A DNA stretch of 64,000 nt from Tolypothrix sp. PCC 7712. GTDB lineage: Bacteria > Cyanobacteriota > Cyanobacteriia > Cyanobacteriales > Nostocaceae. Made by a program: the position numbers and the translations under genes. The first letter of the stretch is position 1. Each line of letters begins with the position of its first letter. Shown here in pieces: positions 47,533 through 56,079 of this stretch. Below the pieces are notes generated by a model that saw only the letters and a list, made by a program, of their open reading frames with translations, searched no databases and had not been told where the DNA came from. The stretch lies in the NCBI RefSeq assembly GCF_025860405.1, contig NZ_CP063785.1, positions 5,581,390 through 5,645,389 on the forward strand, written 5' to 3'.

Positions 47533-49601
47533 AGCTGACTTCAATTAAGCTGTGCAATTTTCGCTCCTTTTATAGTACAACACCAGAGATAGTACTTTCC
47601 GGGGGAGATGTTCTCAACACTACGATTATTCATGGCAATAATGGCTCTGGAAAAACCAGTTTACTCAATGCCTTCACCTGGGTATTATATGAGAAGTTTA
47701 GCGCAGCATTTGCATCGGTAGAACAGCTAGTTAATAAAAGAGCGATCGCCGAAGCTAAACCAAAGCAAGCTATTGAATGTTGGGTAGAAATTGGTTGGGA
47801 ACATGAAGGTAAGCGCTACCGTGTAAAACGTTCCAGTCGGGTTTATAAAAACGAGAGTGATTTTGAAGCTGGGAAAACTCAATTAACCATGTGGGTAGGT
47901 GGCGATGATGGTAAATGGTATTTCCCACCCCAGCAACCAGAAGATATCATCAATCAAATTTTACCTGCGAGTTTGCATCAATATTTTTTCTTTGATGGTG
48001 AAAGAATTGAAGAAATCGTCCGTTCTGATAAAAAAGCAGAAATCGCCGAAGCGACGAAAATATTTTTGGGGGTAGAGGTAATTAACCGTTCAATTAAACA
48101 TTTGAGTGAAGCGAAAAAAAGTTTAGAGAATGATTTAAAAGCGATTGGCGATTCGGAAATCAAACAGCTTTTGCGCCAGCAAGAAAAAATAGAACGGGAA
48201 ATTGAGACTATTAGTAATAAGCAAACAGAAATCCAACAAGAGTTAGAATATCAACAAACTTTAAAAAAAGAAACGAGTAACCGCTTACGGGAACTGAGTG
48301 CGGCGAAGGAACTACAGGAACGCTGTCAAAATTTAGAAGCGCAGAACCAAGCATATAAAGAAGAATATAAGAAAACCCGTGAAGCCCTGAAAAAAATTAT
48401 TTCCGCACGAGGTTATATAGTTCTCCTAGCTGAAACTACCGCCCAGTTTAGGCAGACTATGTATGATTGGAAGCAGCGCGGTGAATTAACGGCGGGAATT
48501 TCGCGGGAGTTTATCAACGAGTTACTTAATTCGCAACGTTGTATTTGTGGTACAGATTTAAATGTTGGTAGCCATCCCCATACAAATGTGACTCTCTGGT
48601 TAAATCAAGCGGGTTCTTCTGCTGTGGAAGAAATGGCTTTTCGGATGAGCGCCCAAGTTGATGAAATTGATAAGCAAGCAACCGCATTTTGGGAAGAAGT
48701 TGACAGAGAACAAGGGAGAATTAATCAATTAAGACAAAATATCTCGCAAATTGAAAGCGAATTAGATAACATTCAAGACAGATTGCGTAAAGATGCTAAC
48801 GAAGAGATTAGTAGTTTGCAGAAACGCTTAGACGGAATCGAAAATAAAATAGATGAGTTAAACCGAGAACAAGGCGCTAACCAACAACAAATTGCCCACT
48901 TCACCACCGAAATCGAAGCTTTCGGTAAACAAATCGCCAAGCAAAAGCTAAACGAAGAACGTCAAGCATTAGCACAGCGACGAATTAAGGCTACCCAAGA
49001 TGCAATTGAACGGTTAACAGAAGTAAGAAACCGTCAAGAAAAGCAATTTCGTCTGCAATTAGAAAAGCGAGTCCAGGAAATATTCGCAGAAATATCTTTC
49101 ACTCCTTATATTCCCAAAATTAGCGATAAATATGAACTGACGCTAGTAGAAAATACCGCCGGAATAGAAGCACCAGTTGCAGCTTCCACTGGCGAAAATC
49201 AAATTCTCAGTTTATCTTTTATCGCCAGTATTATTGATAGAGTCCGGGAATGGAGCGAAAAGCGGAAAATGCTGATGTTACCAGAAAGCAGCACCTTCCC
49301 CATTGTCATGGATTCACCTTTTGGTAGTTTAGATGAAATTTCTAGAAGACATATTGCTCAAACAATTCCCAAGTTAGCAAATCAGTTAATTGTGTTGGTG
49401 ACGAAAACTCAATGGCGGGGTGAAGTGGAAGAGGAAATGGCAGATAGAATTGGCAGGGAATATGTGCTGACTTACTTTTCTTCTAAGCCAGATTGCGAAC
49501 AAGATTATATTGAATTGGGTGGGGAAAGATATCCTTTGGTAAGGCAAAGTCCTAATGAATTTGAGTATACAGAGGTTGTAGAGGTGAAGCGAGATTGGTG
49601 A
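47529..49601 (+). CDS. dndD: DNA phosphorothioation ATPase DndD
   Basis: A 690-residue SMC/Rad50-like ATPase. N-terminal Walker A is GNNGSGKT (36-43), followed by YFFFDGERI (about 152-160). Two long coiled coils (about 185-290 and 375-500) flank a hinge with CIC at 338-340, reminiscent of a zinc-hook. The C-terminal lobe has TGENQILSLSF (signature) and IVMDSPFGSLDE (Walker B, about 592-603). DndD is thought to supply ATP-driven DNA nicking or opening for sulfur insertion by DndC. It is preceded by the coupled 57-residue gene. A generic AAA-family SMC-like protein is possible, but the dndB/dndC neighbours support DndD. Confidence 0.85.
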   Translation: MKLTSIKLCNFRSFYSTTPEIVLSGGDVLNTTIIHGNNGSGKTSLLNAFTWVLYEKFSAAFASVEQLVNKRAIAEAKPKQAIECWVEIGWEHEGKRYRVKRSSRVYKNESDFEAGKTQLTMWVGGDDGKWYFPPQQPEDIINQILPASLHQYFFFDGERIEEIVRSDKKAEIAEATKIFLGVEVINRSIKHLSEAKKSLENDLKAIGDSEIKQLLRQQEKIEREIETISNKQTEIQQELEYQQTLKKETSNRLRELSAAKELQERCQNLEAQNQAYKEEYKKTREALKKIISARGYIVLLAETTAQFRQTMYDWKQRGELTAGISREFINELLNSQRCICGTDLNVGSHPHTNVTLWLNQAGSSAVEEMAFRMSAQVDEIDKQATAFWEEVDREQGRINQLRQNISQIESELDNIQDRLRKDANEEISSLQKRLDGIENKIDELNREQGANQQQIAHFTTEIEAFGKQIAKQKLNEERQALAQRRIKATQDAIERLTEVRNRQEKQFRLQLEKRVQEIFAEISFTPYIPKISDKYELTLVENTAGIEAPVAASTGENQILSLSFIASIIDRVREWSEKRKMLMLPESSTFPIVMDSPFGSLDEISRRHIAQTIPKLANQLIVLVTKTQWRGEVEEEMADRIGREYVLTYFSSKPDCEQDYIELGGERYPLVRQSPNEFEYTEVVEVKRDW

Positions 49602-49742
49602 TGAAGAGAAACAAACCGCAAAGTACGCTAAGGAAAGAGGTAAAAGAGAGAATATCAAGATTTTTATCTCTACTTCTCTGTGCTTCAGGGGTTCGTTATC
49701 CTTGTATGCTTTAATAGCCTAAGTTTATACTAACTACTATTA

Positions 49743-51632
49743 ATGCTTCTACCATTAATACTCGCCTCGCTTTTCACTTTACCCAACTCCATCACTCTCG
49801 CCTTTTCTGATACACAAAAACATTGGGCTAATAATTGCATTCAAGAACTAGGAGCAAGAAAATTAATTACAGGCTATCCGGATGGCAGCTTTCGCCCAGA
49901 AGCAACAGTTACACGCGCTGAAGCCGCAGTCTTAATGTTGAATGCTTTCCCCGATGCACCAATCAAACGCAGTGCGACTACATTTAAAGATGTACCTGCG
50001 AATTATTGGGCAAACAAAGCAATTACTACTGCTTACCAAAAAGGCTTTTTCTCTGGTTATCCTGGGGGAATTTTTCAACCTAACCAAGCAATTCCCCGCG
50101 CCCAAATTATCGGTGTTGTGGCTGGGGGTAAAAATTATAGTCCTGTATCTAACCCAGCCCAGACATTACAACAATATTTTGAGGATGCAGCACAAATTCC
50201 TAACTATGCCCAAAGTGCGATCGCATCCGCTACAATCAACAGTATTGTCGTCAACTATCCCCAAGTTAAACAGCTAAAACCCCAGCAAAGCGCCACCAGA
50301 GGAGAAGTTGCAGCTTTGATGTGTCGGGCGTTAAATATCTACACCGTACCCCCACAATATATTGCTGGTGTGGAAATACAACCGCAAGAAGTCCGCCCTT
50401 TACCCGGAAAACTCGATACTATCCCTACGTTTAATAGTAATAGTCCAGAATTAGTCACTACTGAAGGAATTTTACTTTCTACCTTCCCCCCAGATAGCAA
50501 ACAAGCTCCAGAAGCACACCTTAATTATCCCTTCTCGGGGAGATTTGATGTATTTGCCCATCATATCGTCAGGGCGGAAACACCAGCCCAAAACCGCACT
50601 GTTTACCAAGGAATTATTGTCCACAATCCAGGGAATCAACCTGTCACACTGCAAGTATTACACGCCGCCAGCTACCTTTCTACTGAAGCACCGTTTATTG
50701 CTTTACCAGATATGGTAGATAATTCCCAAAGTACAGTTTACGCTGGCCCTGGTAGCAGGACAATGAATGATGTACTACGGGGAATTCGACAGAGTAATTT
50801 TCCCGAAAAGCTGGTGATTGAACCAGGAAAAACCCAAATATTAGCGAATTTACCCATACCTGTACAAGCTCCCTCTTCTAATGGTCGCACAACAATGATG
50901 CGATTAGCGAGCGATCGCCCAATTTATCTGGCAAACTTAGCCAAAAATAGCCCTACGCCTCCCACTGTCGCTGAATGGCAAAGGCTGTTAGATACAGGCA
51001 GTTTAGCAGGAAAACGCGACCCCATTCCCACCCCTCTCGATCCGCCTAGAGAACCTACGGTATTTAGCCGCGTTGCTGGTGTCTCTCAAGGGACGCAATG
51101 GCAAGCTAATCTGACAGATAATGCTAATGTGTCCGAGTTAACGATACCCCAACCCGGAAAAGCTTTTGCTTATCCTTTAGGCACTGTGCATTTAATCACT
51201 CTTAGCACAGGACAAATACAGAGTGCGCCAATGCTAAAACGCTATCCTGATACAGCATATTTTGCTCACAGTAACTATGGTGTAGAGTACAATCTGACTT
51301 TACCGTTACGTAATAGTAGTAATCAAAGCCAGATAGTTACCGTATCAATGCATACACCTTTAAAAGATGAAGGGGGAACCGATAGACTACTATTTTTAAA
51401 GCCAAGGGTGGAACAGATATTTTTTCGCGGTACTGTGAGGGTGCGTTACACCGATGATAATGGCGAGGAAAAGACGCGCTATGTACATTTAGTACAACGT
51501 CGGGGACAAATGGGTGAACCTTTGGCGACGTTGAAAATGTTAGCGGGAGAGAAGCGACAAGTACAGATAGATTTTTTGTATCCACCCGATTCTACGCCGC
51601 CGCAGGTGGTAACGGTGAGGACGGAGAGGTAA
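49743..51632 (+). CDS. SLH-domain, DUF3370-type envelope protein
   Basis: 629 residues. A signal peptide (about 1-20) is followed by three S-layer homology repeats (about 22-190; KHWANNCIQELGARKLITGY, NYWANKAITTAYQKGFFSGY and a weaker third). The rest (about 230-629) matches the cyanobacterial DUF3370 family as I recall it, with VFAHHIVRAE and YQGIIVHNPGNQPV. SLH domains bind pyruvylated cell wall polymers, and cyanobacterial versions often sit in outer-membrane proteins. It looks unrelated to the Dnd genes on both sides and may be a bystander. Confidence 0.8.
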   Translation: MLLPLILASLFTLPNSITLAFSDTQKHWANNCIQELGARKLITGYPDGSFRPEATVTRAEAAVLMLNAFPDAPIKRSATTFKDVPANYWANKAITTAYQKGFFSGYPGGIFQPNQAIPRAQIIGVVAGGKNYSPVSNPAQTLQQYFEDAAQIPNYAQSAIASATINSIVVNYPQVKQLKPQQSATRGEVAALMCRALNIYTVPPQYIAGVEIQPQEVRPLPGKLDTIPTFNSNSPELVTTEGILLSTFPPDSKQAPEAHLNYPFSGRFDVFAHHIVRAETPAQNRTVYQGIIVHNPGNQPVTLQVLHAASYLSTEAPFIALPDMVDNSQSTVYAGPGSRTMNDVLRGIRQSNFPEKLVIEPGKTQILANLPIPVQAPSSNGRTTMMRLASDRPIYLANLAKNSPTPPTVAEWQRLLDTGSLAGKRDPIPTPLDPPREPTVFSRVAGVSQGTQWQANLTDNANVSELTIPQPGKAFAYPLGTVHLITLSTGQIQSAPMLKRYPDTAYFAHSNYGVEYNLTLPLRNSSNQSQIVTVSMHTPLKDEGGTDRLLFLKPRVEQIFFRGTVRVRYTDDNGEEKTRYVHLVQRRGQMGEPLATLKMLAGEKRQVQIDFLYPPDSTPPQVVTVRTER

Positions 51633-51639
51633 ATATCTC

Positions 51640-51700
51640 ACGCATTCGACGAAGTCGTTCCCGCAGGGTAGGCGCAAAGACGCGAAGGTTTTTAGGTAGA
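51640..51700. repeat. intergenic repeat
   Basis: CGACGAAGTCGTTCCCGCAG, then GGTAGGCGCAAAGACGCGAA. It combines two repeat types often seen between Nostocales genes: a CGACGAAGTCG palindrome and the GCGCAAAGACGCGAAG motif. Confidence 0.5.
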
Positions 51701-51710
51701 GTTAAAAAAG

Positions 51711-52286
51711 GTGGCTTTTGAGAGGGAGCTAAGTTGCAAGTATATGTCTCCTCAAGAATATCTGGAATGGGAAGTACGTCAAGAAATTAAATACGAATAC
51801 ATTGATGGTGAAGTTTTCGCCATGACTGGGGTTACTCTTCCTCATAATGACATTGCTTTAAACTTGGCTTCAGCGTTAAAAAGCCACCTGCGGGGAAGTG
51901 GGTGTCGTGTAAATATAGCGGATGCAAAAGTAGCTATTTCAGAAAATGGGCCTTTTCATTATCCCGATGTTGTGGTGAGTTGCGATGAACGGGATAAACA
52001 AGCGATTCAATTTCTTCAGTATCCTTGTTTAATTGTGGAAGTTCTTTCCCCAAGTACGGAGGGTTATGATAGAGGTGCTAAATTTACGCGGTATCGCCGG
52101 ATTGAGACTTTGCGAGAATATGTCCTTATTGATGCTGAAAAAATTGGTTTAGATTGTTTTCGCTTAAATGATAGAGGAATTTGGGAGTTACATCCTTATG
52201 AAGAGGGAGATGAAGTGCATTTAACCAGCGTCGATTTCCACTTTTCCATATCTTTGCTGTATGAGAACGTGCAATTTCCTACGTAG
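51711..52286 (+). CDS. Uma2-family endonuclease
   Basis: 191 residues, starting at a GTG (MAFERELSCKY). A later ATG (codon 12) is possible. The PD-(D/E)XK Uma2 fold is recognised by MSPQEYLEWEV, HNDIALNLASAL, YPDVVVSCDE with the first acidic residue, and LIVEVLSPSTEGYDRGAKF with the second. This family is greatly expanded in cyanobacteria, mostly with unknown roles. Its position in the Dnd cluster may be accidental. Confidence 0.85.
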   Translation: MAFERELSCKYMSPQEYLEWEVRQEIKYEYIDGEVFAMTGVTLPHNDIALNLASALKSHLRGSGCRVNIADAKVAISENGPFHYPDVVVSCDERDKQAIQFLQYPCLIVEVLSPSTEGYDRGAKFTRYRRIETLREYVLIDAEKIGLDCFRLNDRGIWELHPYEEGDEVHLTSVDFHFSISLLYENVQFPT

Positions 52287-52417
52287 GGTTTTTTGAACCA
52301 CTCCAGACGCAGAGGAAACAGAGAAGAGAAAGAGCGATCGCTTAGATGTAGACATGAAGTAGTGCAATGGCTATTTGGTTTCGGTTAAAATTGCCACAAT
52401 TGTAGATATGCAAATCA

Positions 52418-52891
52418 ATGGCTGAAACTGGTAGAATCAGGGTTGCAAAAGATAAAGCTGAGTTAGTCAAAGCTTTAACATCCTCCGACGGGGAAACAGG
52501 GCCTTTTCAAACTTTTGCTGATGTAATTGTGTTTGCAGCCGCTTTGGGTGTAAAGCATAAAAAGCGTGTTGCCTTGGGGGAGATTTCTAAAAGAGAACCT
52601 TCACCAATTCGGCTAGAATCTTTTGCTTCGGTGGGAAATGATGTGGTGATTAAATTACTAGGGATTGCTGAAACTCAGGACATTAATATTTTATCTGCTT
52701 ATGAAGAAGAATATGAAACTCAACGCAATCATATTTTTGAAGAGTATGCTAATGGTGGACTAGAAATTTTACAAAATGAATTGCGTGGCGCTGTAGATTA
52801 TTCTGAGCGCATTTTATTATTTCTCAGTTATGAACGCATCAATAAACAGGAACAAGAAGAAGAATTTGATTTAAGCAAATTCCTCTCTTGA
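52418..52891 (+). CDS. Dnd system-associated protein 4-like
   Basis: 157 residues, mainly helical and acidic, with an N-terminal basic stretch GRIRVAKDKAELVKALT, a core ADVIVFAAALGVKHKKRV, and a C-terminal RILLFLSYERINKQEQEEE. By recall this matches the family named 'DNA phosphorothioation-associated protein 4', and the dndB/dndC/dndD neighbours agree. Its function is unknown. It converges with the 3' end of the split dndB, with a gap of about 35 bases. I could not verify the family by search. Confidence 0.65.
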   Translation: MAETGRIRVAKDKAELVKALTSSDGETGPFQTFADVIVFAAALGVKHKKRVALGEISKREPSPIRLESFASVGNDVVIKLLGIAETQDINILSAYEEEYETQRNHIFEEYANGGLEILQNELRGAVDYSERILLFLSYERINKQEQEEEFDLSKFLS

Positions 52892-52925
52892 TTTTTAATT
52901 TCTAACACTGTTTTAATGCTAATTC

Positions 52926-53245
52926 TTATAAAATTGGTGGCAGTCCTACTGCTTGAGGTTCAACGAACTTACCATCAAAGCCGATAGTTTGGTTTTCGAT
53001 AGTTCTAGCATCAGCTAGCGCCTTACGAAGTTCAGCAGATTCCATGTGATCCTTAATTCCACCTAAGATGTAAATTAGTAGCTTCGCTGCTAAATCTCGC
53101 CCAGCAACTTGTACGCGCTTTTTATTGGGATCGTATAAAACGCCATACCAAAGAGATTGTGGATACTCCATACCACTAAAGCCTCCTTGCTGATCAAATT
53201 TGCGTAATTTCTTAAAAATATCTGCCAGAGAAAACCCTTTTTTAA
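52926..53245 (-). pseudogene. dndB: dndB 3' fragment, separated by an IS701-type insertion
   Basis: The last 105 codons of dndB. From the IS boundary the frame reads KKGFSLADIFKKLRKFDQ and continues through MEYPQSLWYGVLYDPNKKRV to the end FVEPQAVGLPPIL. It has no start of its own beyond an internal Met. The upstream part of the gene is at 54639-55917. Joining the two across one TTAA gives an uninterrupted frame of about 532 codons. This piece is probably not translated as part of DndB any more. Confidence 0.88.
53242..53245. other. TTAA target duplication, left copy
   Basis: TTAA immediately before the left inverted repeat of the IS. The matching copy is at 54635-54638. It fits the 4-bp YTAR target known for IS701. 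Confidence 0.85.
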
Positions 53246-54634
53246 CCCTGTTTTGTCACTCTGGCAGTAGTATAATAAGGTAAAAATGCTAGAACCAAGA
53301 CACAGAGCATGGTACAGCCCCGTCCAGCCGCACCAACAGTCAAATTTGTGGACGAATATTGCCAGTGGTATAAAAGTCTGTTTCCAGATGTTAGGAGTTT
53401 CGAGGCTTTTAAATATCTCCATGTAGGCTGCATTTCTGATCTAAAACGTAAAACATTGCCAGAAATAGCAAAAATCGTAGGATTAGATAACCAGCAAGGG
53501 TTGCATCATTTTCTAACTACATCACCTTGGGATATAGAAAAGTTAAGAACCTTAAGGTTAGAGTTAATTTTACAAGTGCTAAAAGGTAGACCAATCATTT
53601 TAATTATTGATGAGACAGGGGATAAAAAGAAAGGGAGCAAGACAGATTATGTGAAACGGCAGTATATAGGAAATTTGGGAAAAACAGATAATGGAATTGT
53701 GGCAGTGACAGTATATGGTGTTTTCTGTGGGATGACATTTCCATTACTGTTTGAAGTGTATAAACCCAGGGAAAGATTACAGGCAGGAGATAAGTACCGC
53801 ACTAAACCAGAAATAGCAGCAATACTGATAAAAAAGCTACAATCAATGGGTTTTAAATTCAACTTAGTACTTGCAGATAGCTTATATGGAGAGAGTGGTA
53901 AGAATTTCATATCTGTATTAGATGAACTAAACTTGAACTATATAGTAGCGATTCGGTCAAATCATTATGTAGAAATACTTCCACGACAACATATTCAATA
54001 TTTAAAGTGGCAGAAGTTTCAAAGGGTATTCTCTGACTTGAGTCGGGAAAATCGATTTATTAGAGAAATTATTCCGGGAAAACGTGGAGAACTTAGATAT
54101 TGGCAAATTACTACAGATCCAGAAAATTTGCCTGATAACACTACTTGGTATGTGATGAGTAAATATCCAGACATTACGCCAAGAGAAGTTGGAAATTTTT
54201 ACGGTTTAAGAACTTGGGTCGAGTACGGGTTAAAACAAAGTAAGAATGAATTAGGTTGGTCAGATTTTCGCCTGACTCACTACCCAGATATTGAGCGATG
54301 GTGGGAAATTATTTGCAGTGCTTATTTAATGGTTAGTCTGCATTCGGAGCAACTGTTTCAGTCTCCATCACAACGAGAGTCAAAATTTGTTTCACATCCT
54401 TGGTGGGATAATGGAAATGGCTGGAAGAACATTCTTAACAATCTTCGTTTGATTATTCAACCTTTTACTTTATTTAATCTGATATATCCCTGGTTAACGG
54501 TTTTTCCTATTCCTCAATTAGCTTTGGGTTTTTTTAAACTTCAATCTATTATTTATAGCCTCACCAGTTCAATTTTTATATCCCTGATTCACCCTGATTT
54601 CTACTTTTCCTCTGCCTAGAGTGACAAAAGAGGG
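53246..54634 (+). mobile_element. IS701-family insertion sequence, 1389 bp, inside dndB
   Basis: The left end CCCTGTTTTGTCACTCTGGC matches the right end read in reverse, CCCTCTTTTGTCACTCTAGG. The element is bounded by TTAA on both sides and carries one transposase gene that ends at the right repeat. The transposase is intact, so the element may be active. It interrupts dndB, which reads on the opposite strand. Confidence 0.93.
53309..54619 (+). CDS. IS701-family transposase
   Basis: A 436-residue DDE transposase. ILIIDETGDKKKGSKTDYV (about 96-114) gives the first catalytic Asp and the family-typical DETG. NLVLADSLYGESGKNF (about 188-203) gives the second. The Glu is in WVEYGLKQSKNELGW (about 308-322). 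The stop TAG lies inside the right inverted repeat. The frame is complete with no damage seen. Confidence 0.93.
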   Translation: MVQPRPAAPTVKFVDEYCQWYKSLFPDVRSFEAFKYLHVGCISDLKRKTLPEIAKIVGLDNQQGLHHFLTTSPWDIEKLRTLRLELILQVLKGRPIILIIDETGDKKKGSKTDYVKRQYIGNLGKTDNGIVAVTVYGVFCGMTFPLLFEVYKPRERLQAGDKYRTKPEIAAILIKKLQSMGFKFNLVLADSLYGESGKNFISVLDELNLNYIVAIRSNHYVEILPRQHIQYLKWQKFQRVFSDLSRENRFIREIIPGKRGELRYWQITTDPENLPDNTTWYVMSKYPDITPREVGNFYGLRTWVEYGLKQSKNELGWSDFRLTHYPDIERWWEIICSAYLMVSLHSEQLFQSPSQRESKFVSHPWWDNGNGWKNILNNLRLIIQPFTLFNLIYPWLTVFPIPQLALGFFKLQSIIYSLTSSIFISLIHPDFYFSSA

Positions 54635-55917
54635 TTAAAAACCAAGATTCCCAGAGCTTGAGCTAATGCTACTTGAGCAATAGGGCGGAAAAGCATATTT
54701 CCTTCACCCCCATCCTTTTCAAAGCTGAAACGTCGTAATTGCGGCGTATCTTCATGTTCGAGAATTTTATAACTGGGAAGGCTCGCTAAAGAATCAAATA
54801 GTTTTCTAAATTCATCAATTCCCTCTTCAATTTCATTATCTTCTGGGCGCATAGGAATTAAACCTTTTTCTAAAGGTTTCCAATGAGGAAATTTTTGCCC
54901 TAAATATCTCTCTGACATATCTTGAATAGCTTGCAAAGTTGTTAAAACTGTGGAATTTGCTGCAACTGTTGCACTATTCCAATTAACACGAGGTTTACGA
55001 TCTGACTGCTGTGCTAAAAGCGGATGATTTGTGGCAATTTTTCGGGCGACAATTGCAAAACCATCATCTTCATTTAATTGTACTAACTGACCTTTAGTTA
55101 AAGGTGCAGCCATGAGGTTAACATGGACAAAAATCGATCTCACCCTTCGCCTTGCTTGGGTGCGAGTTTCCCCAGGCGCAACTGCACAAATAAATTCAAT
55201 CCCGATTTTTTCTTTAGGTAAGCTTTGTAAATAAGCAGGGTCTACCTGATATTGCTTAACTAAATCATCTATTTTAATGAAACTATCGTCAGCAGTTTTA
55301 TCTTTTTTATAACGCTGAAGTTTCCCCGTTTTAATTAATTCCATTAAACCCTGTACACCCATTAATCGATGTTGACCATCTAATGCATAAATAGTGACAT
55401 TATCTTCGGAAATATTCAGTAAACCTACTTTACCGTCTTTATCTAGAGGGATAAAATCGGTAGTCGATTTAGTTGCTTGTCCTTCTCTGTTCCATTCAGC
55501 AGCTTTGGGATTATCCACCCAAGATTGATTAATTACTGCTAAGACTGGGGGAAACTTATGATTTTTTCTTGCTGATAAATACTGTACCAAAGGTGCTTGA
55601 CGCGACCAATCTAAGGGACGTTGCTGTATTTCATCAATGCTATCTGCGTCAATTTCGATGTTATCTGTGTCGGAATTGTACTTATTTTGAAACAGTGGTA
55701 ACCCAGAAGCGAAGTGAACCCTACCTGCGAACCATTCCAAGCTGACAGAACCAACATAAGCTTCCGTTCCCCCCATTTCGGTTTTTTGAACGAGAATCTG
55801 ATCCTTCTTCTCCAAGAATTTTTCCAAAAGTAAAGCCAGTACCTGTTTATCCTTGGTTTCCCGTTCTTGATATTCTCTAGCGATGTCAGCAGTGAGGTCA
55901 GATTTACTGTCTTGCAT
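54616..55917 (-). pseudogene. dndB: dndB 5' part, truncated by the IS701-type insertion
   Basis: The frame from ATG at 55917 (MQDSKSDLTAD) has 433 codons: 427 native residues plus six (NPLLSL) read into the IS before a stop. It contains the diagnostic DGQHR motif at residues 180-184 (YALDGQHRLMGV), and RRRVRSIFVHVN near 260. DndB is the transcriptional regulator of dnd genes in other bacteria and binds promoter DNA. Here about 105 C-terminal residues are cut off, so the protein is probably altered or inactive, although most of the conserved core remains. It is divergent from dndC across about 160 bases. An in-frame TTG at 55950 is an unlikely start. Confidence 0.88.
54635..54638. other. TTAA target duplication, right copy
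   Basis: TTAA immediately after the right inverted repeat of the IS. It pairs with 53242-53245. Confidence 0.85.
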
Positions 55918-56079
55918 GTTATTTTTAAAAATTGCAGAATTTGCTATCAACTAATTTTCTATAAAATTCAGTTAATATATAAAAGTTTTTAAAAACTTTA
56001 CGCTTTACAATACTAGGGTTGCTCTTGCAGTACAGATAACAGGGGTGACTGAAACCCATGTCTAGATAGGAAAGGAGCT
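55918..56079. promoter_or_regulatory. divergent dndB-dndC regulatory region
   Basis: 162 AT-rich bases between the divergent starts. In other bacteria DndB controls such a promoter. AAAGGAGCT precedes the dndC ATG. No operator palindrome stands out. Confidence 0.5.

Noticed and set aside
53090..53433. Minus-strand frames opening inside the left end of the IS
   Set aside because: They run antisense to the transposase and only pass into the dndB fragment by chance of the insertion. The original dndB frame explains that region.
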